Below, one piece after another: positions 1-4,432 of a DNA stretch of 6,051 bases (position 1 is its first letter; each line of letters begins with the position of its first letter). The stretch covers positions 1 through 6,051 of the forward strand of contig JAICMT010000108.1 in assembly GCA_025929125.1 (NCBI GenBank), given 5' to 3'. Position numbers and translations under genes: made by a program. The notes beneath the pieces were generated by a model that saw only the letters and a list, made by a program, of their open reading frames with translations, did not search any database and was not told the origin of the DNA. Origin of the DNA: Acidobacteriaceae bacterium. GTDB lineage: Bacteria; Acidobacteriota; Terriglobia; Terriglobales; Acidobacteriaceae.

Positions 1-635
1 GAGCGCAACGACTTCTCGATCGTGCCGATCTCAAGGGCCCGGCCAGCTGCAACCTCATCGCCCAGGAACTTCATCGCCTCATCCAGCCCCAGCCGGTCGA
101 ACCTGCGCAGCATGTCCAGCCTGCGCCCGATGTCCATCGTCTCCGCGATACCGAGAAAAACGTCGGTCAGCGCCTCCACGTCCTTGTTGTCGCTGTAGTT
201 GTAGGTGCAGCTTCCGCTGCCATCCCGCCCTGAGTACGCGAGCGTCTTAATGCCCGTATTCGCAATATTCTTCAGCTTCGAGGCGCAGGTCATGTCGAAG
301 TGGTTCAGCTTCTCCGCGAGCGAGAATATCTTCTGCGTGGTTCCCGGCGAGATCGAAATCGCATGGTGGAACGGCGTAGGCGTCTGATTCACAGGATTTC
401 CATAAGCAGTTGCCACGGGAATCTCCTCGCCCTCATAGCTCCCGCTGCCATCCTCGTGGATCAACATCCGGTAGTGCACCACCGCGACGCCCTTGCGCTC
501 GAAGCTGAATGAGACCTGTCGTTTTGCCGGAGCCTCTGCCGTCGGCTTCGCTGCTGGAGGTGCATCCTGCGCAGCCAGGAATCCGCAACTGAGCGCCAGC
601 AGACCGGCCGCGCAAATCGATCCCACAGCCCTCAT
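1..635 (-). CDS. Secreted protein of unknown function, C-terminus cut by window edge
   Basis: The frame is open from ATG at 635 to the left edge, giving 211 residues without a stop. I do not recognise a named family, though it resembles secreted hypothetical proteins I associate with Acidobacteriota. The N-terminus looks like a signal peptide: MRAVGSI, a hydrophobic stretch to about residue 21, then AAQDAPPAAK, suggesting cleavage near residues 22-23 and export. Cys17 lies in LALSC, a poor lipobox, so a lipoprotein is less likely. A Pro/Ala linker leads to a mixed alpha/beta domain with HEDGSGSYEG near residues 60-69, then a more helical, charged C-terminal part (RRLDMLRRFDRLGLDEAMKF). The start is well supported: AGGAGG lies 7 bases upstream, and the ATG overlaps the ruvC stop as ATGA, so translation is probably coupled to ruvC. 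The role is unknown. Confidence is high that it is a gene. Confidence 0.85.
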   Translation of the reverse strand, partial: MRAVGSICAAGLLALSCGFLAAQDAPPAAKPTAEAPAKRQVSFSFERKGVAVVHYRMLIHEDGSGSYEGEEIPVATAYGNPVNQTPTPFHHAISISPGTTQKIFSLAEKLNHFDMTCASKLKNIANTGIKTLAYSGRDGSGSCTYNYSDNKDVEALTDVFLGIAETMDIGRRLDMLRRFDRLGLDEAMKFLGDEVAAGRALEIGTIEKSLR

Positions 636-1141
636 CGTGCTGCCTCCTGTGCCTGCCGCGTCTCCCAGCAATGAATGTGGCAGATGGCCAGTGCCAGCGC
701 ATCCGCGGCATCCGGCGACTCCGGCGCCGTGTCCAGTCCGAGCAGCCGCGTCACCATAAACTGCACCTGCTCCTTCTGGGCCAGCCCATACCCCACCACC
801 GAAGATTTCACCGAGAGTGGCGCGTACTCTGCCACCGGCATGCCGCACGTGGCAGCCGCCAGCAACGCCACTCCTCGCACCTGTCCCAGCTTCAGGGCAG
901 ACTTCGCGTTCGCGGAGAAGAAAACCTCCTCAATGGCCACGCAGTCCGGCTGGTGCAAAGTGATCAGCGCCGTCAGCTCGGCAAACACCTGCGCCAGCCG
1001 CTGGGGCGTCTTCTCTTTTTTGCTGAGGCGGATCGTCCCTGCCGCGATGTGTTTCAACTGCGCCGATCGAGCATCGTGGTCCATCTCCACCACGCCGTAA
1101 CCGGTGAATTCCGTCCCGCAATCGATCCCAAAGACCCGCAT
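632..1141 (-). CDS. ruvC: Crossover junction endodeoxyribonuclease RuvC
   Basis: A 169-residue protein, the usual RuvC length. RuvC is the metal-dependent resolvase that, with the RuvAB branch-migration motor, makes paired nicks across Holliday junctions in recombination repair in the cytoplasm. The RNase H-like fold motifs are all visible: FGIDCGTEFTGYG at the N-terminus with Asp7, CVAIEEVFF with Glu71, and PDAADALALA with Asp144 and Asp147. These match the four acidic catalytic residues known in E. coli RuvC (Asp7, Glu66, Asp138, Asp141), so the enzyme should be active. It lies 51 bases downstream of thiG on the same strand and overlaps the next gene by ATGA. ruvA and ruvB are not in the window. 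The ATG at 1141 has no clear Shine-Dalgarno. A TAGACT hexamer 13 bases upstream could be a -10 box giving a short leader. The family call is very secure. Confidence 0.97.
   Translation of the reverse strand: MRVFGIDCGTEFTGYGVVEMDHDARSAQLKHIAAGTIRLSKKEKTPQRLAQVFAELTALITLHQPDCVAIEEVFFSANAKSALKLGQVRGVALLAAATCGMPVAEYAPLSVKSSVVGYGLAQKEQVQFMVTRLLGLDTAPESPDAADALALAICHIHCWETRQAQEAAR
643..648 (-). promoter_or_regulatory. Strong Shine-Dalgarno for the secreted protein, inside the ruvC 3' end
   Basis: The minus strand reads AGGAGG, then 7 bases, then ATG. It lies within the last codons of ruvC and fixes the start of the downstream gene at 635. It is one of only two strong Shine-Dalgarno sequences I see here. 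Confidence 0.8.
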
Positions 1142-1192
1142 AAGGTTTGGTGCAAGTCTACTCTACTGAGTCGCCAAACCTGCACCACAGAA

Positions 1193-1969
1193 TCACTGCG
1201 GTACCGAGATGCCATCCAGCGGGCTCGACGCCGTCGCGTACAGCCGCCGCGGCATCCGCCCAGCCAGATACGCCTGCCGCCCCGCCATCACTCCATGCTG
1301 CATCGCCTCCGCCATCAACACCGGATTTTGCGCCTGCGCAATCGCCGTATTCATCAACACGCCGTCAAAGCCCATCTCCATGGCGACGGTCGCGTCAGAG
1401 GCCGTGCCAACCCCCGCATCCACGATCAGCGGGACCTCCGTGATCAGTTCCCGCAGGATGCGCAGGTTCGCCGTATTGCGCAGCCCCAGCCCGCTTCCAA
1501 TCGGCGCTCCCAGAGGCATCACCGCTGCCGCACCCGCGTCGATCAGCCGCTTGGCATACACAATGTCGTCGGAGGTGTACGGCAGCACCGTAAAGCCCTC
1601 TTTCACCAGCACCCGCGTAGCCTCCAGCGTCGCCTGGATGTCCGGATACAACGTCGCTTTGTCCCCGATCACCTCGATCTTCACCCAATCGGAGAGCCCC
1701 ACCTCGCGCCCCAGCCGCGCCGCGCGAATCGCCTCGTCGGCGGTAAAGCATCCTGCGGTGTTGGGAAGCAGGAAATAGCGCCGCGGGTCGATAAAATCCA
1801 GCAGCGATTCCTTCGAGCGATCCAGGTTCACGCGCCGAACCGCCACCGTCACCATCTCGGCGCCCGAAGCCTCAATCGCCGCCTGAGTCTCCTTCCCGTC
1901 CTTGTACTTCCCGGTACCAACGATCAGGCGAGACTCAAACGCGCGTCCGGCAATCACCAAAGCATCCAT
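1193..1969 (-). CDS. thiG: Thiazole synthase ThiG
   Basis: A 258-residue protein, full length for ThiG. This cytoplasmic TIM-barrel enzyme forms the thiazole phosphate half of thiamine from 1-deoxy-D-xylulose 5-phosphate, dehydroglycine and sulfur delivered by ThiS thiocarboxylate. Family motifs run through the sequence: LIVGTGKY (15-22), VAVRRVNL (42-49), LLPNTAGC (67-74), WVKIEVIGD (95-103), VLPYTSDD (128-135), [10 protein letters not shown] (151-160), [11 protein letters not shown] (182-192) and [11 protein letters not shown] (203-213). Lys97 is the Schiff-base lysine, with Glu99 and Asp184 at the other conserved active-site positions (Lys96, Glu98 and Asp182 in B. subtilis numbering). No thiS, thiH or thiO lies in the window, so its partners are elsewhere or beyond the edge. 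The ATG has no Shine-Dalgarno, but TAAACT ends 6 bases before it, so a leaderless mRNA is possible. Alternatively it is read from the long structured leader at 2049-2286. Confidence 0.97.
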   Translation of the reverse strand: MDALVIAGRAFESRLIVGTGKYKDGKETQAAIEASGAEMVTVAVRRVNLDRSKESLLDFIDPRRYFLLPNTAGCFTADEAIRAARLGREVGLSDWVKIEVIGDKATLYPDIQATLEATRVLVKEGFTVLPYTSDDIVYAKRLIDAGAAAVMPLGAPIGSGLGLRNTANLRILRELITEVPLIVDAGVGTASDATVAMEMGFDGVLMNTAIAQAQNPVLMAEAMQHGVMAGRQAYLAGRMPRRLYATASSPLDGISVPQ

Positions 1970-1975
1970 GACGAC

Positions 1976-1981
1976 AGTTTA
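1976..1981 (-). promoter_or_regulatory. Possible -10 box for a leaderless thiG transcript
   Basis: The minus strand reads TAAACT (4 of 6 to TATAAT), then GTCGTC, then the thiG ATG. That spacing would start the mRNA at or next to the A of ATG. I see no convincing -35 element, so this is weak and competes with the upstream promoter candidate at 2258-2286. Confidence 0.3.
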
Positions 1982-2025
1982 CCGCCGGGCCCGCGAAGTT
2001 CGCTTCCCGGCTCTCCCCGGCTTCC

Positions 2026-2042
2026 GCGCTCTAGAGCCTCTG
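2026..2042. repeat. Imperfect direct repeat, copy 1
   Basis: GCGCTCTAGAGCCTCTG here matches GCGCTCTAAGCCTCAG at 2166-2181, with one gap and one mismatch. The copy contains the 10-base palindrome GCTCTAGAGC (2028-2037). The two copies bracket the hairpin at 2049-2079 and the structured segment beyond it. Confidence 0.6.
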
Positions 2043-2048
2043 AAACGC

Positions 2049-2079
2049 ACAAAGCCCGCACCAAAGGTGCGGGCTTTGT
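2049..2079 (-). terminator. Perfect 14-bp hairpin with AAA/TTT loop, terminator-type, between divergent genes
   Basis: ACAAAGCCCGCACC (2049-2062) pairs perfectly with GGTGCGGGCTTTGT (2066-2079) across a 3-base loop. The shape, a GC-rich core flanked by A on the left and T on the right, is that of a rho-independent terminator usable on either strand. The T run is short on both strands. thiG points left and the next gene points right, so neither needs a terminator here. It would end a minus-strand transcript starting further right, such as the leader ORF at 2171-2224, or act as an attenuator before thiG. The hairpin is certain, but its strand and role are inferred. Confidence 0.75.
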
Positions 2080-2100
2080 CGGTGATCTGTTGAGATTGAC

Positions 2101-2181
2101 CTGAGGCGCCTTTGTCGTACGGGCCTCGGCGTGGATTTTCGGAACGCCAGGACTAGAGCAAAGACGCGCTCTAAGCCTCAG
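2101..2181 (-). other. Segment with nested and mutually exclusive stems (possible structured leader RNA)
   Basis: CTGAGGC (2101-2107) can pair with GCCTCAG (2175-2181), enclosing two hairpins: GGCGT/ACGCC (2128-2132 with 2144-2148) and TAGAGC/GCTCTA (2154-2159 with 2168-2173). The same left arm can instead pair as GAGGC (2103-2107) with GCCTC (2123-2127), which excludes the long-range pairing. A closed multi-branch fold competing with a local hairpin is typical of leader RNAs, but stems this short can arise by chance. I could not match it to the TPP riboswitch consensus or any other known class. Confidence 0.35.
2166..2181. repeat. Imperfect direct repeat, copy 2
   Basis: GCGCTCTAAGCCTCAG, partner of the copy at 2026-2042. 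On the minus strand it contains the stop codon of the 17-codon leader ORF and the right arms of two possible stems. Confidence 0.6.
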
Positions 2182-2224
2182 TCACCTCACGTTGTGTACT
2201 GCAACTGTGACTTTCAATTTTCAT
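2171..2224 (-). CDS. Possible 17-residue leader peptide or small protein
   Basis: The minus strand carries ATG at 2224 through TAG at 2171, encoding MKIESHSCSTQREVTEA. An AAAGGAGG Shine-Dalgarno (2237-2244) precedes it by 12 bases, slightly long but usable. An in-frame ATG at 2236 directly abuts the Shine-Dalgarno and is less likely. The peptide is polar with one Cys, no membrane segment and no obvious run of one regulatory amino acid. It lies between a promoter candidate and a structured region ending in a terminator-type hairpin, with thiG beyond. That context suits an attenuator leader peptide or a small RNA that is also translated. I do not recognise the peptide. Only the ribosome-binding site and layout support it, since the length alone would be chance. 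Confidence 0.35.
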   Translation of the reverse strand: MKIESHSCSTQREVTEA

Positions 2225-2236
2225 AGGCTGGACCAT

Positions 2237-2244
2237 CCTCCTTT
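2237..2244 (-). promoter_or_regulatory. Strong Shine-Dalgarno AAAGGAGG in the divergent gap
   Basis: The minus strand reads AAAGGAGG, a near-perfect anti-SD match, with no annotated gene behind it. It is the main reason for proposing the small ORF at 2171-2224. Confidence 0.5.
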
Positions 2245-2257
2245 CCCGTGTAGCTCT

Positions 2258-2286
2258 ATTTTATCGCCGCCTGCCTGCGGCTGCAA
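2258..2286 (-). promoter_or_regulatory. Sigma70-type promoter candidate reading towards thiG
   Basis: The minus strand has TTGCAG (2286-2281), a 17-base spacer, then TAAAAT (2263-2258). The -10 matches 5 of 6 and the -35 matches 3 of 6. Transcription would begin near 2251, just before the AAAGGAGG site, and cross the small ORF and hairpins towards thiG. This is a motif match only. Confidence 0.4.
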
Positions 2287-2327
2287 ATCGCCAGGGAGCA
2301 ATCGATACTGGTCAACTGCGTGAGAGC

Positions 2328-2609
2328 ATGGATCGAATGAGTGCTGGGACAGATATGCGAGAGCGATGCCGAAAGGTTCTTCAGTCAGAATTGACCCATT
2401 GGGCGTCCTTGTCTTCCGATGATCTTCTTACTGAAATTCGTAACCGCGACGCTTATGAGGTGGTGGCGGACGCCAAGCGATACCAGATTGAATTGGTTCT
2501 CTTGGAAAACACCCCAAAGTATTTACACGTCTGCATTGCAGTCGACGACGGCAGTCTTCTAGCCTCGCTGCGCCCAGAAGCCGCTTCCTTTATTTGCCGG
2601 AAAGCCTAA
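2328..2609 (+). CDS. Small conserved-type hypothetical protein, 93 residues
   Basis: ATG at 2328 to TAA at 2607. The protein has two parts. Residues 10-50 are charged and helical (MRERCRKVLQSELTHW, LLTEIRNRD). The second part looks like beta strands, with YQIELVLLENTPKYLHVCIAVDD followed by SLLASLRPEAASFICRK; the key residues are the ENTPKYLHV strand and the VDDGSL turn. I recall many acidobacterial small proteins with the same E-N-T, H-V, V-D-D-G-S, P, S-F-I signature, but know no function. There is no signal peptide or membrane segment, so it should be cytoplasmic. In-frame ATGs at 2337 and 2355 are alternative starts, and none has a good Shine-Dalgarno. Codon use is less GC-biased than in its neighbours, with several AT-ending codons, which fits weak expression or later acquisition. 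Confidence 0.7.
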   Translation: MDRMSAGTDMRERCRKVLQSELTHWASLSSDDLLTEIRNRDAYEVVADAKRYQIELVLLENTPKYLHVCIAVDDGSLLASLRPEAASFICRKA

Positions 2610-2719
2610 TTCATACTTGGCGGAATCAGATCGTCTTGGCTCACTCCACAAAAAGGACTCGCTGGCCGCGCCGAATAGACCCAGATTCCGCCTTTACCGT
2701 GTTCTGGCATCGCATTGGT

Positions 2720-2725
2720 TAGAAT
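2720..2725 (+). promoter_or_regulatory. Possible -10 box for the porin gene
   Basis: TAGAAT (5 of 6 to TATAAT) ends 9 bases before the TTG start, so the mRNA would have a leader of about 2-3 bases. No good -35 is visible. The first three bases of the hexamer are also the in-frame stop that closes the porin frame upstream. Confidence 0.3.
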
Positions 2726-2734
2726 CCAATCGTC

Positions 2735-4165
2735 TTGATCCGTTTCCATCTACAAAAACGCGCTGTCGTCGCGCTAGCCCTCTTCGCGCCCTGTGCAATG
2801 CTCCACGCCCAGCCCGACCAGCCGCCCACCGGCCCGGCCCCTCAGAATCAAGCCCAGGAACAGGCCGCCGAACCCGCCGCTCCCTCCTTTTTTCCGCACC
2901 CCGACGCCTCCCGCTTCTTCGTCGCTGGCCAGTCCAACACCATCCTCCAGGCGCATGGACCGTTCCACTCGCCCTACTCCGGGCCGAACAGCCTGCTCTC
3001 CCGCGGCGAATACAAGGTCTCGTTTATTGAAACTCTTTACCTCGGAGCCGAACTCCTCCGCGCGCCGCAACACCATCTCGAGTTGCTCTACAACGAGGAA
3101 TCCGCCGGCGGCCGCGGCATCAGCGAGGCCCTCGGACTTGCCGGCTTCACCAATCTGGACGTCGTCCGCAACCCCACCCTCGGCTCAAAACCCTACCTGG
3201 CCCGATTCATCCTCCACGGCATCTTCGGCCTCGGATCGACAACCGTCAGCGCCGAACGCGGCCCGTTCTCGCTCGCAACCCGGGTTCCCGAGCGGCGCCT
3301 GGAATTCCGCATAGGCAAGATGAGCCTCCCAGATGTCTTCGACCTCAACTCCATTGGCAGTGACAGCCACCTGCAGTTCCTCAACTGGACCGTCGACAAC
3401 AACGGCGCCTGGGACTACGCAGCCGACACCCGCGGCTACACCGTCGCCGCCATCGCCGAGTATGACGACCGCACCTGGTCGCTGCGTTACGGAGCAGCGC
3501 TGATGCCCACCGTAGCCAATGGCATCGATCTCGATTGGAGTCTTCGGCGCGCCAGCGCGCAGAACGTCGAATTCGAAGAGCGCCACAGCCTGCTGTCCGG
3601 CCGCTCAGGAGCCATGCGCATCCTTGGCTACGTCAACCACGCCCATATGGGCCTGTACCGCGAGGCAAACGCGGCCTACCTCGCCCATCTTGATTCGACC
3701 CCGGACATCACCCGCCACGAGCACTTCGGCGCAGCCAAGTACGGCTTCGGCCTGAACGCCGAGCAGGAGCTTGCCCCCGGAGTCCGCAGCTTCCTGCGCT
3801 TCGGCTGGAACGAAGGCCAGCACGAGTCCTTCGCCTATACCGAGGTCGATCAAACGATGGAGATTGGCGGCGACCTCGCGGGCAAGCGCTGGTCGCGCCC
3901 CAACGATAAGCTCGGCCTCGCCTTCGTCTCCAACGCCATCAAACGCGACCATCAGGCTTACTTGCAGTTGGGCGGCCTGGGCTTCCTCTTGGGGGACGGA
4001 CGGCTGCAGTATGCACGCGAAGATATCTTTGAGGGCTATTACACCCTGCACGCCTGGCGTGGTCTGTATTACTCGCTCGACGGGCAGTGGATCCACCATC
4101 CCGGCTACAACCGCGACCGCGGCCTGGTGCTGGTCGAAGCCCTCCGAATGCATCTGGACTTCTAG
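2735..4165 (+). CDS. OprB-type carbohydrate porin
   Basis: A 476-residue outer-membrane beta-barrel protein, probably of the OprB carbohydrate-selective porin family, which lets sugars diffuse through the outer membrane. The N-terminus is a clear signal peptide: basic start IRFHLQKR, hydrophobic VVALALFAPCAML, cleavage after HA at about residue 25. A Pro/Gln/Ala linker follows, then FFVAGQSNTILQAHGPF, an N-terminal signature of this porin group. The body has alternating strands rich in aromatics, FRIGKMSLPDVFDLNSIGSD near residues 191-210, YAADTRGYTVAA, and RSFLRFGWNEGQ. The last residues RMHLDF end in Phe, the usual signal for barrel assembly. The start must be TTG at 2735: an in-frame stop lies at 2720 and the first in-frame ATG (2798) would remove the signal peptide. 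No Shine-Dalgarno is visible. A manganese- or polysaccharide-related porin is possible, since substrate cannot be read from sequence. Confidence 0.88.
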   Translation: MIRFHLQKRAVVALALFAPCAMLHAQPDQPPTGPAPQNQAQEQAAEPAAPSFFPHPDASRFFVAGQSNTILQAHGPFHSPYSGPNSLLSRGEYKVSFIETLYLGAELLRAPQHHLELLYNEESAGGRGISEALGLAGFTNLDVVRNPTLGSKPYLARFILHGIFGLGSTTVSAERGPFSLATRVPERRLEFRIGKMSLPDVFDLNSIGSDSHLQFLNWTVDNNGAWDYAADTRGYTVAAIAEYDDRTWSLRYGAALMPTVANGIDLDWSLRRASAQNVEFEERHSLLSGRSGAMRILGYVNHAHMGLYREANAAYLAHLDSTPDITRHEHFGAAKYGFGLNAEQELAPGVRSFLRFGWNEGQHESFAYTEVDQTMEIGGDLAGKRWSRPNDKLGLAFVSNAIKRDHQAYLQLGGLGFLLGDGRLQYAREDIFEGYYTLHAWRGLYYSLDGQWIHHPGYNRDRGLVLVEALRMHLDF

Positions 4166-4200
4166 CGCGCTCTCCTTTCGCAATTGCTGTCAAGCCCCCG

Positions 4201-4219
4201 GCGCGGTGGAAAACCGCGC
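4201..4219 (+). terminator. Small GC hairpin after the porin gene
   Basis: GCGCGGT (4201-4207) pairs with ACCGCGC (4213-4219) across GGAAA, 35 bases after the porin stop. No T tract follows, so it may only stabilise the mRNA 3' end. The stronger terminator is at 4314-4344. Confidence 0.3.
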
Positions 4220-4259
4220 AATCGACAACGAATCAGCAACATAGCCGCTGCATTTCGAT

Positions 4260-4290
4260 GTGACATGAGTTTCGTCCCATTCGGTACAAT
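4260..4290 (+). promoter_or_regulatory. Promoter candidate GTGACA-19-TACAAT
   Basis: GTGACA (4260-4265) is 5 of 6 to the -35 consensus and TACAAT (4285-4290) is 5 of 6 to the -10 consensus, with a 19-base spacer that is longer than the optimal 17. Transcription would start near 4297 and meet the terminator at 4314 almost at once. It could drive the gene at 4433 through an attenuated leader. Confidence 0.4.
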
Positions 4291-4313
4291 TAACTTAAGA
4301 GAACAATTCAGAA

Positions 4314-4344
4314 AGGCCCGGCTCCAAGCCGGGCCTCTGCTTTT
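4314..4344 (+). terminator. Rho-independent terminator downstream of the porin
   Basis: AGGCCCGGCT (4314-4323) pairs perfectly with AGCCGGGCCT (4327-4336) across CCA, followed by CTGCTTTT. It lies about 150 bases past the porin stop and before the Cys/His gene, so it most simply ends the porin transcript. Confidence 0.8.
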
Positions 4345-4355
4345 AACCGCAGTCC

Positions 4356-4370
4356 CGGGGGATACCCCCG
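4356..4370 (+). repeat. G-run/C-run hairpin CGGGGG-ATA-CCCCCG
   Basis: A perfect 6-bp all-G/C stem with a 3-base ATA loop, and two further pairs beyond one mismatch. It sits 12 bases after the terminator T run and resembles the GGGGGTACCCC block at 4422-4432, which suggests a shared element. Confidence 0.6.
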
Positions 4371-4411
4371 AGACTCCCCACCCGCAACTCCAGCAGCATC
4401 AACAAATCCAA

Positions 4412-4432
4412 GGTATATACCGGGGGTACCCC
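4412..4432 (+). promoter_or_regulatory. Two adjacent palindromes abutting the start of the Cys/His gene
   Basis: GGTATATACC (4412-4421) and GGGGTACCCC (4423-4432) are both perfect 10-base palindromes, separated by one base, and the second touches the ATG at 4433. They could be operator half-sites, an RNA hairpin masking the start, or part of a dispersed repeat. G4422-G4426, six bases before the ATG, is the only Shine-Dalgarno-like stretch available. Confidence 0.5.

Noticed and set aside
1144..1180. Inverted repeat GGTTTGG/CCAAACC in the ruvC leader
   Set aside because: Only 7 bp with a 23-base loop; too weak to call a regulatory element.
671..2104. A 477-codon plus-strand open frame opposite thiG and ruvC
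   Set aside because: It lies antisense to two certain genes, is Arg/His/Gln-rich without recognisable motifs, and is the expected shadow of GC-rich codon bias.
1970..2327. TPP riboswitch upstream of thiG
   Set aside because: I looked on both strands for the conserved CUGAGA and ACCUGAUCUGGAUAAU blocks and did not find a credible set.
2617..3030. A plus-strand open frame before and overlapping the porin
   Set aside because: Most of it overlaps the porin signal region in another frame and reads as a Pro/Arg-rich shadow.
3605..4183. A 192-codon minus-strand open frame under the porin
   Set aside because: It is antisense to a clear signal-peptide-bearing porin; shadows of this size are common in GC-rich genes.
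4184..4432. Upstream extension of the Cys/His frame to ATG 4184
   Set aside because: It would cross a clear terminator and the palindrome cluster, and the translated sequence has no protein-like features.
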